Of a DNA stretch of 64,000 bases, positions 35,150 through 46,070 are shown one piece after another (position 1 is the stretch's first letter; the number at the start of each line of letters is the position of its first letter). The stretch is from the NCBI RefSeq assembly GCF_963663645.1, contig NZ_OY760503.1, positions 879,001-943,000 of the forward strand, written 5' to 3'. Source of the DNA: an uncultured Trichococcus sp. (lineage in GTDB: Bacteria > Bacillota > Bacilli > Lactobacillales > Aerococcaceae). The translations under genes were made by a program, and so were the position numbers. The notes beneath the pieces were generated by a model. That model searched no databases. It was not told the DNA's origin and saw nothing but the letters and a program-made list of their open reading frames with translations.

Positions 35150-35566
35150 ATGAGCAGATTATTTCCAGCATATTTCAGATCCCCTCTTTTCAAAGAACCG
35201 TTTTTTGATGACCCTGACTACTTTGAAGGCATTGAATACCCTAGTACAGACATCAAAGAATCAGACGAAAGTTACACCGTAATTGCAGATTTGCCGGGGA
35301 TGACCAAAGAAAATATTGAAGTCACTTTCCAAGATAACGTTCTTACTATCGAAGCGAAACACGAAGTATCCACAGAAGAAAAAGACGACGAAAAGAAATA
35401 CATTCGCCGGGAGCGTTCAAGCAAACATTACAAACGTCAATATGTTTTGAAAAACGTCAAAAAGGATGCTGTCTCTGCCGCTTATGAGAATGGCGTTTTA
35501 ACCGTCACCCTAGGAAAAGAAACAAAAGAATCTGTACCTGCTGTCCATAAAATCGAAATTAAATAA
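35150..35566 (+). CDS. Small heat-shock protein, Hsp20/alpha-crystallin family
   Basis: A 138-residue ATP-independent holdase. The alpha-crystallin domain spans about 35-125, with VIADLPGMTKENIEVTFQDNVLTI and the conserved ENGVLTVTLGK (A-x-x-x-NGVL motif: AAYENGVLTV). The N-terminal SRLFPAYFRSPLF and the C-terminal VHKIEIK (I-x-I-type assembly motif) are typical. AAAGGAAG precedes the ATG. Single gene. Confidence 0.95.
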   Translation: MSRLFPAYFRSPLFKEPFFDDPDYFEGIEYPSTDIKESDESYTVIADLPGMTKENIEVTFQDNVLTIEAKHEVSTEEKDDEKKYIRRERSSKHYKRQYVLKNVKKDAVSAAYENGVLTVTLGKETKESVPAVHKIEIK

Positions 35567-35710
35567 CGTATATCGGCGAAAAAACTTCACTCTTGCGTTG
35601 ATTTCCAACCATTTTGCATCCAATCTGAGCGGAAAACAAAAAAAGAGCCTCAGAAAATCTCAGGAATCGCGCTCCATCAATGTTTCCAAGGCTTCTAAAA
35701 TGATAATGTA

Positions 35711-35783
<73 letters not shown>

Positions 35784-35852
35784 CTATCACGTGCTGATCA
35801 CGTAACAAATGTTATTTTACTCCTCTTTTCAATAAAATGCAATAACTTCACG

Positions 35853-35899
35853 AAAAAAAGAGTCCATATCCGGATAGTATCTCCGGATGCGGACTCTTT
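35853..35899 (-). terminator. Terminator of purA
   Basis: AAAGAGTCC pairs with GGACTCTTT and, internally, TCCGGA with TCCGGA; a run of T follows on the minus strand, 19 bases after the purA stop. Confidence 0.85.
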
Positions 35900-35917
35900 G
35901 CTGTATTCATTACTGTC

Positions 35918-37216
<1,299 letters not shown>

Positions 37217-37332
37217 TTACTCCACCTCATCTTATTTATTCATAACACTATGCTAGTTTACCAATATTACCTATGTCTTTCAATAAAGAATCAAATAAAA
37301 GCGCTCATTTCTGAACAATTTGTCCATTATGG

Positions 37333-38700
37333 TCAGCTAATTTCCGGCATATAGCTCATCGAAGAAAATTTGTTGAATTCTTTTTTGAACAGGAGCTTGA
37401 CGGTTCCCCGCGCCCCGCTCCGGTTTTTTTCGATGATGACTTCTACGACATTGTTCTCCTGCTCATCCCGTTCCGGTTCTTCACCGCCTTCACGTTCGTA
37501 ATAATCGTCGCGGTACAGGAAAGCAACAATATCGGCATCCTGCTCGATTGATCCCGACTCACGGATATCGCTCAAAACCGGACGTTTGTCTTGCCTTTGC
37601 TCCACGCCACGGGACAATTGGGAAAGAGCGATGACCGGTACTTTCAGTTCCTTCGCCAACTTCTTCAATTGTCGCGAAATGTCGGAAACTTCCTGTTGGC
37701 GGCTCTCGCGGTTGTTCCCTTCGATCAGCTGCAGATAGTCGATGACGATGAGGCCCAGTTTCCCCTGTTCCTGCAGCAAACGACGGCTTTTTGCCCTGAT
37801 TTCCGCAATCCGGATACCCGGTGTATCGTCTATGAATATCTTGGACTGGCCAAGCGTCCCCATCGCCATGATCAGGTTGGACCACTCATCTTCAGAAAGC
37901 TGTCCTGTCCTCAAATGGCCGGCATCGATGTTCCCTTCCGCACACAACATCCGGTTGACCAATGACTCCGCCCCCATCTCCAAACTGAAGATGGCGACTA
38001 CCTGATCCGCTTTGGTTGCGACATTCTGTGCGATGTTCAGCGCGAAGGCGGTCTTACCTACGGCCGGTCGGGCTGCCAGGATGATCAGCTCTTCTTTCTG
38101 GAGGCCCGCCGTCATTTTGTCCAAGGCGATGTAGCCTGTTGGCACCCCAGTCACGTCATCGCTTTGTTGAGCCAACGATTCGATGTTCTGCAGCGATGCC
38201 GAAACGACATCCGATATGCGGATGAAGCCGGATCGGTTTCTCCGTTCGGACACCTGAAGGATATTCTGTTCGGCGCTGTCCAGCATGACGGCGAGCTCAT
38301 CACCCTCTTCATAGCCTTTGCGGACGATTTCTGTAGCCGATCGGATCAGATTGCGCAAGATCGATTTCTCTTCCACTATCTTGGCGTAATATTCCACGTT
38401 GGCTGAAGTGGGCACGGCAACCGCCAATTCGGCCAAGTACTCCATCCCGCCAGCATTTTCAAGCTGATTCTTCGTATCCAACTCATTCGCGATGGTGACG
38501 ACGTCTATCGCTTCATTCCGATTGTTCAATTGCAAAATCGCATCAAAAATAATCTGATGATTTTTTCGGTAAAAATCAGCTGATTCAAGGTATTCAAGAA
38601 CATTCACAACCGTTTCAGGATCCAAAAAAATGGAACCCAGAACGGATTGCTCTGCTTCTATACTATGAGGGGGGATGCGATCTTGAAGTGTTTCTTCCAT
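37333..38700 (-). CDS. dnaB: Replicative DNA helicase
   Basis: A 455-residue hexameric helicase. The N-terminal domain starts IPPHSIEAEQSVLGSIFLD; the RecA-like motor has Walker A AARPAVGKTAFAL, Walker B LIVIDYLQLI and the arginine-finger region DIRESGSIEQDAD. AAAGGGTG lies about ten bases before the ATG. Gene order rplI-dnaB near gdpP is the usual one around Firmicutes origins. Confidence 0.98.
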   Translation of the reverse strand: MEETLQDRIPPHSIEAEQSVLGSIFLDPETVVNVLEYLESADFYRKNHQIIFDAILQLNNRNEAIDVVTIANELDTKNQLENAGGMEYLAELAVAVPTSANVEYYAKIVEEKSILRNLIRSATEIVRKGYEEGDELAVMLDSAEQNILQVSERRNRSGFIRISDVVSASLQNIESLAQQSDDVTGVPTGYIALDKMTAGLQKEELIILAARPAVGKTAFALNIAQNVATKADQVVAIFSLEMGAESLVNRMLCAEGNIDAGHLRTGQLSEDEWSNLIMAMGTLGQSKIFIDDTPGIRIAEIRAKSRRLLQEQGKLGLIVIDYLQLIEGNNRESRQQEVSDISRQLKKLAKELKVPVIALSQLSRGVEQRQDKRPVLSDIRESGSIEQDADIVAFLYRDDYYEREGGEEPERDEQENNVVEVIIEKNRSGARGTVKLLFKKEFNKFSSMSYMPEIS

Positions 38701-38935
38701 TTTATATTTTCACCCTTTAGGTTTGATTCATTCGGACAAGGAAATCATTACTGGCTTCCCCATCTTTTGCTTCCTTATTGTATCCTAAATCAGCCACATT
38801 TACAATTCACAAACAAGAACATTTGTTCCCTTTTTACCAAAAGTTCTGTTTGGGCTGTCTGCCTCAATGATCTCCATAAACAAACGAAAAGACAGAGATT
38901 GATATCCCTGCCTTTCTTTTGTATTTGGAAAATCA

Positions 38936-39385
38936 TTACCCTTCAGTCACATGCACTGTCAACATCGCTGTCACTTCCGGATGAATTTTTACGGGCATTT
39001 TCGTGAAACCCAATGCGCGGATAGGACTTTCCAATTCAATCTTTCGCTTATCCAATTTGACATTGTGTTGCTTTTGTAATGCTTCAGCAACCTGTTTCGT
39101 TGTGATGGAACCAAACAAACGACCATCTTCGCCAATTTTTGCGGACAATTTGATGATTGATTCATCCTTCTCCAGAAGTGCCTTTAATTCTTGGGCAGCT
39201 GCCAACTCCTCAGCCTGCTTCTTCTCTTCCGCCTTCTTTTGGCCTTTCAATGCGGAAATAGTGGCGGCGTTCGCTTCTTCAGCTTTACGGTTTTTGATCA
39301 GGAAATTAGCGTAGCCATCCGCAACATCTTTGACTTCCCCTTTTTTACCTTTGCCTTTAACGTCCTCTAAAAAAACAACTTTCAT
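38936..39385 (-). CDS. rplI: 50S ribosomal protein L9
   Basis: A 149-residue L9: the 23S-binding N-terminal domain [20 protein letters not shown] with the GYANFLI motif, a long connecting helix, and the C-terminal domain ending in VHVTEG. It starts three bases after the gdpP stop codon, with AAGGGGAATAAC as ribosome site, so the two are cotranscribed. Confidence 0.98.
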   Translation of the reverse strand: MKVVFLEDVKGKGKKGEVKDVADGYANFLIKNRKAEEANAATISALKGQKKAEEKKQAEELAAAQELKALLEKDESIIKLSAKIGEDGRLFGSITTKQVAEALQKQHNVKLDKRKIELESPIRALGFTKMPVKIHPEVTAMLTVHVTEG

Positions 39386-39388
39386 TTG

Positions 39389-41407
39389 TTATTCCCCTTC
39401 CTTGATTTTTTCTGGATTTATGACTGCTTTCAGTCTCTCAACGACTTCATCGACTGTCGTATTCTCAAGCTGCGTAGCTGCATTGGATAAATGTCCGCCG
39501 CCGCCCAATTTTTCCATGACAGTCTGCACATTGTATTGGCCCAGGCTTCTGGCGCTGATGCCGATTCTGCCGTCTTGGCGTTTTGTGACGACAAATGAAG
39601 CATCTACCGATTCCATCGACAACATCGTATCGGCTGTTTGAGCAGCGACGACCGTATCATAGATTTTATCATCTTCCCCATGGACGATCGCCAGATTACC
39701 ATTCACAAACTCCATAGTCTGCAACAAATGACTGCGCAACAGATAGGTATCCAAGTCTTCTTTCAGTGATTTCTGGATGAGAACGGTATCCGCTCCATTC
39801 GACTGCAGATAACTGGCAGCATCAAAAGTCCTTGATCCGGTTCTCAAACTGAAATTGCGCGTATCGACTATGATCCCCGCCAGCATGGCTGTCGCTTCTA
39901 TCTTATTGATGGCGTCCATCTCATTGGATTGATATTCGAACAATTCAGCAATCAACTCCGATGTGGAGGACGCATAAGGTTCCATATAGACCAAAACAGA
40001 ATCTTTCGGAAACTCTTGTCCGCGCCTGTGATGATCCAAAACGACTATTTTTTTCGACAGATTCAAAAGCCCAGGTGCCGGCGTCATGGATGGGCGATGG
40101 ACATCAACCATCACGATAAGCGTCTGTGGCGTCACCAACGCCATCGCTTGATCAGGCGAAATGATCCGCTTCGCAATCAAAGGATCCTTATCTATCTCCT
40201 GCATGATCCGGTTCACATCATTGGAAAATTGTTGCGGATCCAATACTATCCAGGCTTCCCGATTGTTCATCTGAGAAATGCGGCGGATCCCTAAACAGGA
40301 ACCGATGACATCCATATCCGGATAACTATGCCCCATGATGATCACCTTATCGGCATGAACAATGAGCTCTTCCAAAGCCTGGCTGATCATTCTCGCACGG
40401 ATACGGGTCCGTTTTTCCATTGGATTCGTTTTGCCGCCATAGAAACGGGCATCTTCACTCTCGGCCCTCACAACAACTTGATCCCCACCTCTTGCCAAGG
40501 CTAAATCAATATTCGACTGCGCCATTTTGGCGACTTCTTTAAAATTGGTCTGCTCAAAAGTTTTCTCGTATGAGAAACCCATGCTCAATGTCAACGGAAA
40601 ATTCTGCTTGTAGGTTCTTTCCCTTATTTGATTTATGATATCAAAATTGTTTTCTTCTATTTTCTTTAATGCACGCATATTGGTCAATGCTATAAAGCGG
40701 TCATCATCCACTCGTTTCAAAAAGACATTATTCATGTTTGCCCAATTTGTGAGTTGGTTTGTCAAGTAGTTATTTACATTCGATCGCTTACGGTCGTTCA
40801 TGGATTGGACAGCCTCATCATAATTGTCGACAATAATATTCCCAAAAACAAATTTTTCGTCTTTGTACTTTTCTTCGATTTTGGCATATTCTGTTATATC
40901 CATCAAATAAATGACGCCGATATCCTCTTGAATGATCATATCAAAATAATGATTTCCCCATTTCACACGACGGATCACATAATCCTGCGATTCTTTAAAA
41001 AGCTGATATAATTCCTCGTCCACCACATTCAGCTTTCTTCCCAGTGTATCTTTCTTACCAAAATACTTTATTAAATATGGGTTCATCCATTGGATTTCTT
41101 CTTGCTTATTATATAGAAGTATCCCAATAGGCATTTTGATTAAAGCCTCTTGTTCACCTTTTTTGATTCGATAAGATAAGTCAGATATGTATTGATTTGT
41201 CTCATCAATCAAATATTCCGAAGAATAACTGATGAATCCAACAATTCCAACCCATAAGAGCGTAATTCCAATTCCGATTTTCCAATCTGCAATGAACGTC
41301 AAAACAACGATCACCAGCAATAAGAACATGATAATCAGGAAAGGAACCTTAATCTTGTCAGCCTTTATGAAGTGAGGAAGAATTTTTAACTTTTCCTTTA
41401 TTTTCAT
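39389..41407 (-). CDS. gdpP: Cyclic-di-AMP phosphodiesterase
   Basis: A 672-residue membrane-bound GdpP (YybT) that hydrolyses c-di-AMP to pApA. Two N-terminal membrane helices (about 20-70) precede a PAS domain, a degenerate GGDEF domain and the DHH/DHHA1 phosphodiesterase with MGHSYPDMDVIGS, VDVHRPSM and VVLDHHRRG; the C-terminal GGGGHLSNAA motif is intact. The ATG at 41407 (AAAGGAGC before it) is used rather than the upstream in-frame codon at 41455. First gene of gdpP-rplI, possibly read from an extended -10 TGTTAAAAT near 41454-41446. Confidence 0.96.
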   Translation of the reverse strand: MKIKEKLKILPHFIKADKIKVPFLIIMFLLLVIVVLTFIADWKIGIGITLLWVGIVGFISYSSEYLIDETNQYISDLSYRIKKGEQEALIKMPIGILLYNKQEEIQWMNPYLIKYFGKKDTLGRKLNVVDEELYQLFKESQDYVIRRVKWGNHYFDMIIQEDIGVIYLMDITEYAKIEEKYKDEKFVFGNIIVDNYDEAVQSMNDRKRSNVNNYLTNQLTNWANMNNVFLKRVDDDRFIALTNMRALKKIEENNFDIINQIRERTYKQNFPLTLSMGFSYEKTFEQTNFKEVAKMAQSNIDLALARGGDQVVVRAESEDARFYGGKTNPMEKRTRIRARMISQALEELIVHADKVIIMGHSYPDMDVIGSCLGIRRISQMNNREAWIVLDPQQFSNDVNRIMQEIDKDPLIAKRIISPDQAMALVTPQTLIVMVDVHRPSMTPAPGLLNLSKKIVVLDHHRRGQEFPKDSVLVYMEPYASSTSELIAELFEYQSNEMDAINKIEATAMLAGIIVDTRNFSLRTGSRTFDAASYLQSNGADTVLIQKSLKEDLDTYLLRSHLLQTMEFVNGNLAIVHGEDDKIYDTVVAAQTADTMLSMESVDASFVVTKRQDGRIGISARSLGQYNVQTVMEKLGGGGHLSNAATQLENTTVDEVVERLKAVINPEKIKEGE

Positions 41408-41522
41408 GATAGCTCCTTTACTGAACCTACAATTTGCACTCGTACATTTTAACATATTCAGGTAATAATAGCTATAATGCCCTTTCCAAAGGGATTAGTT
41501 GACATCTCAACATCAAATTGAA

Positions 41523-41538
41523 TGTTTCACGTGAAACA
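41523..41538. promoter_or_regulatory. parS site 1 (ParB/Spo0J-binding)
   Basis: TGTTTCACGTGAAACA is a perfect parS. It lies in a longer perfect palindrome of 28 bp (41517-41544). Confidence 0.9.
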
Positions 41539-41845
41539 TTCAATCCGGATTGCGGACTTTCTGAGCATAGTCGGTTTCGTTATGTTTTCGGCGTAAAAAT
41601 TATATTTTCCTCAATTACAATATGTGCTTTGGGACAGATCATCCAAATATTTCGTATCCAGGCTTCATTACACCCTCGTTCAGATTGGATTATAGTTCTG
41701 TGTTGTATTTTGGATGAATAATTATCCGTAAACAAATTTGAGCACCGTGAAAATCTGTCTCTAAAAATAATTACCATTTTCGATCATCATGTAATTATTA
41801 TTATAGTTCTTGTTTGGTTGCAATTCCCTCTATACAGTCTTCAAT

Positions 41846-41861
41846 AGTTTCACGTGGAACA
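41846..41861. promoter_or_regulatory. parS site 2
   Basis: AGTTTCACGTGGAACA differs from a perfect parS only at the first base. Confidence 0.75.
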
Positions 41862-41919
41862 TATATTGATTACCCCTTGAATATATCCTCAAATCCTGTG
41901 CAGGTTTATTTGCAACCGA

Positions 41920-41935
41920 TGTTCCACGTGGAACT
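41920..41935. promoter_or_regulatory. parS site 3
   Basis: TGTTCCACGTGGAACT matches parS at 15 of 16 positions and is only about 60 bp from site 2. Confidence 0.8.
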
Positions 41936-42255
41936 TTTATGTTCGATCATGTTGTCTTTGCTATTTGATCCCTTCCGGTACTACTATTTTTTTCAGCGTA
42001 AACTTGCTTTCTTTCAAGTTGTTATTCTAACACCTTTTTTTTTCAGAAGCGATTTTTCTGCTGATTTCTATTACTATTTCACTAATAATTTGAATAATCT
42101 AGCTATATGATGTTCTCTTGTTTTTTCACAAAATCTGCAGAATCAATTTTCTTGCTTGAAAATTGATTCTCATCCTGTTTATTATTTTTCAGCTTTCTTT
42201 GCCGCCAGCAGCTCCTTTGGTTGGGGATAACTCAAATCATCCCCAACCTCTTTAG

Positions 42256-42764
42256 TTATGCACATTAATCGCCGTCGACCTGTGTATAACTAAACGTATT
42301 AATACGTTTTAGCCTTGATGGATTAGGCTTTCTGCCATAAAATGACTTTGTTGATAACTTATTGTCCTAATACTGTTTATGTTGGCTTTTGCCGCTTTTG
42401 AATGCCTGTGGATATCCTGTGAGTAAGTAGGTATGGCTACGTCGATTCCTTTTTGTTCATCCGAACTTTTGTTTGATTAGTTTATTTATGAAATAATACC
42501 CTTTATTTTGGATGAATTTACTAGTATTTTAATGAAAATTGCTGGATTATGAAGGAGGTCCTCCTTATACCCAACATTTAACCGTTCCTGCTCGTTTGGA
42601 AATGCATGATAAAAGTCTGTTGTTCTTGATGAAATCTTGTTGTGGATAAGCTTTAGGAAATAGTTTTCCACACCTTGTCTTTTTTAGTGTATCCTAACCA
42701 AAAAGCATCGCTATATTCCTTTGTGGATAAACAAAAACCAAAAATACAATCAGCCTGTGGACAA
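42256..42764. other. Secondary cluster of DnaA boxes
   Basis: DnaA-box matches (TTATNCACA or complement): TTATGCACA 42256, TGTGTATAA 42281, TGTGGATAT 42407, TGTGGATAA 42641 and 42722 (both perfect), TTTTCCACA near 42663 and TGTGGACAA 42756. They fall in AT-rich DNA without genes, about 12 kb from the dnaA-proximal origin. Confidence 0.6.
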
Positions 42765-43850
42765 CCTACGGGTCATTTCCGGTGATCTAAACTGCGTAGA
42801 CGAAACCGTCTCATTAATATAGTATGCAAAAGAGCTGCGCTTGCTCTTCCAACATCTGACCTGATGCTAATTTTGATCTATCTCAATGAGTCCAATCACC
42901 AAACGGGAGACAGACAGCACGAGAAATCCGCCTCTCTCCTAAAAAAAGTACGCCTAATCCGATTCGCAGGGAAACTATCCCTTGATAAGAGTAGTTCGAT
43001 TATTTTAAGCGAACCATTGCTTTCACATTCCAAAAAGAATTTTGAATGAATTCATCGTTTAAATTCGGCTGCACTTAAGGACCAAGACCCCCCTGGCAGA
43101 AGAATACACAGTCTGGACGGAAGGCTTCGGCTGTGAAGCTGACATATTTTGAATAGTGTCGATCTATTTTTTTCTTTAGGCATGATATCTCCCATTATTA
43201 TGGATTATGGATTTGCGTGTGCCCTTTTTCAGGTCGAGACCTCATCATCTGCATCTGCTAATATTTTCTGCGGCTATAAAGGCAGAAGCATCAAACTTTT
43301 TTACACATAGTCGTTTGATGGCTCCTGACGGCTAAATCCTTAGTTTCTCTGAACTAAATAATTGAAAAAGTCTGATTTTGTAGCGTTTCACTATCTGTTT
43401 TATGGTCCTTAAGATGAAAGGGGAAGGATGCCGATTCACTATTTTTCTCGCTTCTAAATTCTTGCTAATTCTTTTTCAGACTCCACTCCAAGCCATATCA
43501 TCAGAATTCTTTGCATGCAGCAATCAGAACTGCTCAATGCTGAAGCTGTATTCGCTACACTTAAAAACTATAGCTTCATATGTATTCATTTGCTATCCGG
43601 GATAACCATAGGACCAGTGATAGAAGGGAGAATCTTACATTATTTTCTGGATTGGACGCTATGGGTATTCCCCCAATAAATCCGTTCTGGCCGATTCCGG
43701 GATTGCATTTTTTATGCAGACATAATTGCACTGCCCCGTAGGGGCTGCTTATTTTGGCATCCTGCTTTCATTCATTGAGATCAATGCCCAGTAAGAAAAA
43801 TCCATCAGGAGCGCTCCGGAAATTATTGTGCATCAAAAACGGCGATCAAA

Positions 43851-43866
43851 TGTTCCACGTGGAACA
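43851..43866. promoter_or_regulatory. parS site 4, inside a 36-bp perfect palindrome
   Basis: TGTTCCACGTGGAACA is a symmetric parS; the inverted symmetry continues perfectly to 43841 and 43876. Confidence 0.85.
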
Positions 43867-44396
43867 TTTGATCGCCGCCACTTTTTATTCTTCATTCAAA
43901 TCAGCAATATTTGAGCTCCTGACAGCAACTGTGTCCGTATGAATATAAATCCCCATCGACAAAGCATACTTCGTTCTCAATGGGTTTTTGACCCGATCAG
44001 AGCATTATAGGGGGCAGCCTTATACCTCCTGATGGAGAATATTCAAACGGGTACATCAGCGCTTATGAATAAGTATTTTGGAATCCTTCTGCTGGCATGG
44101 AGAGTAGGGGAGGGCATTTGGATGAAGCAGCCCCATTGGTGTTGAGCTTCCGACTCGGATGTTCAGTGTATCCTAATTGGTCAACAGGTTTCAGGAGCGT
44201 TTTAGAGGAAAGATCCGTTCAGCCTGATGGATAAAGTATAGTGAAGCCTCAGCCGTTTCAGCTGGCCATACGATCGTTCAACAGAAGCAGATAGGGGGCA
44301 GCCAAAAATAATGCTGTTCCCGGAAGAGACGAAGGGGAGGTTACTTGCGCTATCCGGTATAGCTCATGTCCATTTTCAGCACCTGATTTTGGGCAC

Positions 44397-44427
44397 AAAA
44401 AAAGGAGCGCTCCTAAAAGCGGCTCCC
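44397..44427 (-). terminator. Terminator of the rpsF-ssb-rpsR operon
   Basis: On the minus strand GGAG(C)CGCT pairs with AGCGCTCC around TTTAGG, followed by seven T, six bases after the rpsR stop. Confidence 0.8.
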
Positions 44428-44433
44428 TTAATA

Positions 44434-44676
44434 TTATTCTGCTAATGTAAATGGCATAAGAGCCATGATACGAGAACGTTTGATAGATACAGTCAAAGTT
44501 CTTTGATGTTTAGCGCATGTACCTGTTACACGACGAGGTAAAATTTTACCTTTTTCAGATATATAACGTTTCAATAAATCAGTCTCTTTGTAATCTACAT
44601 GATCAATGTGGTTAGCACAGAAGTAACAAACTTTTTTACGTTTGCGTCCGCCTCTGCTGTTACGTTGAAATGCCAT
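44434..44676 (-). CDS. rpsR: 30S ribosomal protein S18
   Basis: An 80-residue S18: [20 protein letters not shown], with the [12 protein letters not shown] pair, and the [12 protein letters not shown] rRNA-binding stretch. The ATG at 44676 is preceded by AAAAGGAGGAATTG; upstream in-frame codons to 44706 are not conserved. Third gene of rpsF-ssb-rpsR. S18 pairs with S6 on the ribosome platform. Confidence 0.98.
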   Translation of the reverse strand: MAFQRNSRGGRKRKKVCYFCANHIDHVDYKETDLLKRYISEKGKILPRRVTGTCAKHQRTLTVSIKRSRIMALMPFTLAE

Positions 44677-44719
44677 GTCAATTCCTCCTTTTCCTAAACT
44701 AACCATTCTGCCCTAAAGA

Positions 44720-45271
44720 CTAGAACGGCAAATCATCGTCTGAAATGTCAATTGATTCTCCGTTTGATGAAAACGGATCAGCAGTTGAGTTAAAATCAGA
44801 AAAACCGTTTTGTTTCGGAGAAGAGTATTGATTATTATACTGTCCTTGGTTTTGGTTAGATTCAAAAGATTTGCTTGATCCGAAGTTTGCACCCGGAGCT
44901 GCTTGATTTGAAGAACCTGCGCCAGTCTCTCTCGGTCTTTGTTCGGTAGTTGTTTTCGATTCCAACAATGTGAAATTATCTGCAACGACTTCAGTCACGT
45001 ATACGCGCTGTCCTTGTTGATTTTCATAATTTCTTGTTTGGATTCGGCCAGTGATACCGACTAAAGAGCCTTTACGAGTGAAATTCGCGAAATTCTCTGC
45101 AGATTTTCTCCAAATGACACAATTGATGAAGTCAGCTTCTCTTTCTCCTGCTTGGTTCGTAAACTGTCTGTTTACTGCAAGAGCGAAGGTTCCGACTGCT
45201 GTGCCGCTGGATGTGTAGCGTAAATCAACATCTTTTGTAAGTCTGCCGACTAAGACAACATTATTAATCAT
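44720..45271 (-). CDS. ssb: Single-stranded DNA-binding protein
   Basis: A 183-residue SSB: an OB-fold domain ([20 protein letters not shown] through about 110), a Gln/Asn/Ser-rich disordered linker and the acidic C-terminal tip DISDDDLPF that docks replication and repair partners. GAAAGGAG precedes the ATG. Sits between rpsF and rpsR, the standard Firmicutes arrangement, with a parS site in the rpsF-ssb gap. Confidence 0.98.
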   Translation of the reverse strand: MINNVVLVGRLTKDVDLRYTSSGTAVGTFALAVNRQFTNQAGEREADFINCVIWRKSAENFANFTRKGSLVGITGRIQTRNYENQQGQRVYVTEVVADNFTLLESKTTTEQRPRETGAGSSNQAAPGANFGSSKSFESNQNQGQYNNQYSSPKQNGFSDFNSTADPFSSNGESIDISDDDLPF

Positions 45272-45291
45272 TCATCTTACTCCTTTCAAAA

Positions 45292-45307
45292 TGTTTCACG
45301 TGGAACA
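45292..45307. promoter_or_regulatory. parS site 5, in the rpsF-ssb gap
   Basis: TGTTTCACGTGGAACA is a full parS match. It fills most of the 38-bp space between the rpsF stop and the ssb start, so it is transcribed with the operon. Confidence 0.85.
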
Positions 45308-45309
45308 CT

Positions 45310-45603
45310 TTACTTAGTTTCTTCTTTAACAACGATGTGGCGAATGATATCGCTATTGATCTTTGCTAGACGGTCGAATTCGTCGATTGCTTTAGCATCT
45401 GAAGCAGAAATTTTCACGATATGGTAGATACCTTCACGAAAATCTTTGATTTCATAAGCTAAACGGCGTTTCGCCCAGTCTTTTGATTCAATAACTTCAG
45501 CGCCATTATCTGTTAAAATAGAATCGAAACGTGCGATTAATTCTGCTTTAGCTTCTTCTTCGATGTTAGGACGGATAATGTAGTTGATTTCGTAATTGCT
45601 CAT
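45310..45603 (-). CDS. rpsF: 30S ribosomal protein S6
   Basis: A 97-residue S6 with [20 protein letters not shown] at the start, [20 protein letters not shown] in the centre and [11 protein letters not shown] at the end. GGAGGTGACAG precedes the ATG. First gene of the operon and first binding partner of S18. Confidence 0.98.
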   Translation of the reverse strand: MSNYEINYIIRPNIEEEAKAELIARFDSILTDNGAEVIESKDWAKRRLAYEIKDFREGIYHIVKISASDAKAIDEFDRLAKINSDIIRHIVVKEETK

Positions 45604-45681
45604 TTGACTGTCACCTCCTTGTGGACTTTGGCCCTTACTTTTGTAAGAGCAAGGAGAGTACCTTTTCAGGATTACTCACAT
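45604..45681 (-). ncRNA. rpsF leader, probable S6:S18 autoregulatory element
   Basis: The transcript leader has a hairpin CTTAC/GTAAG followed by GGGCCAAAGTCCACAAGGAGG. An arm with GGGCC and AGTCC around the ribosome site recalls the S6:S18-binding leader that mimics the 16S rRNA site in other bacteria. Assigned by resemblance only. Confidence 0.45.
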
Positions 45682-45687
45682 CTAAAG

Positions 45688-45716
45688 ATTGTACCATATT
45701 CCATTTTTTATGGCAA
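45688..45716 (-). promoter_or_regulatory. Promoter of rpsF-ssb-rpsR
   Basis: On the minus strand TTGCCA (45716-45711) and TACAAT (45693-45688, preceded by TGG) are 17 bp apart. Confidence 0.7.
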
Positions 45717-45727
45717 GCTTTTTTTTG

Positions 45728-46004
45728 CCATGAATTTGGAACTGGGGGTATCTCGGACAGATGAACCCAGCCTCCCGCTGGGCAGTCCGCAATCAGGTCT
45801 GTGAATTTTCCCTCCTGCTCCGGCGAACGAAGGCTTCGCCGAAGTTAGGTAAACATTCTATTGCTTTCCTCCGGTAAGATCGACTTTATCGGAGATTCGA
45901 TCAATAATGGTCTCTGTCCTCCGATGAACAGCCGCTACACCGGAGCAGCGGCCCGATCCTGCAGATCCGCTGTGGCGGCAGGCAGCTAGCCGAAACCCAA
46001 AGTA
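45728..46004. repeat. GC-rich intergenic element with CCGG-centred inverted repeats
   Basis: No gene found. CTCCGGCGAACGAAGGCTTC (45831) folds on TTCGCCG, resembling CTCCTGCGAGCAAGGCTTCG in the 3.8-kb element; further words are CCTCCGGTAAG, CTCCGATGAAC and ACACCGGAGC. Located between the rpsF promoter and the gyrA terminator. Confidence 0.5.
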
Positions 46005-46005
46005 T

Positions 46006-46052
46006 ACTAAAGAACGGGGCCATCTCACATTGAGAAGGCCCCGTTCTTTAGT
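46006..46052 (-). terminator. Terminator of gyrB-gyrA
   Basis: ACTAAAGAACGGGGCC pairs perfectly with GGCCCCGTTCTTTAGT around a loop that itself contains TCTCA/TGAGA, beginning 19 bases after the gyrA stop. Confidence 0.8.
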
Positions 46053-46070
46053 AGTTTCGGTTTTGACGCT

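Larger units (their letters stand above)
41408..44396. other. Gene-free tract of about 3 kb with parS sites and DnaA boxes
   Basis: No open frame here has a ribosome site together with protein-like composition; the longest are about 60-100 codons in unrelated frames. The left half (41.4-42.8 kb) is AT-rich and holds three parS sites and a DnaA-box cluster (42256-42764). The right half (42.8-44.4 kb) is more even in composition, with a fourth parS site and a repeated TAGGGGGCAGCC word (44009 and 44292). Gdp-rplI and rpsR both point away or stop at its edges, so it is truly intergenic. Confidence 0.7.

Noticed and set aside
41408-44396. Several frames of 60-100 codons in the gene-free tract
   Set aside because: No ribosome sites, unrelated frames and implausible compositions; no matching protein family recognised.
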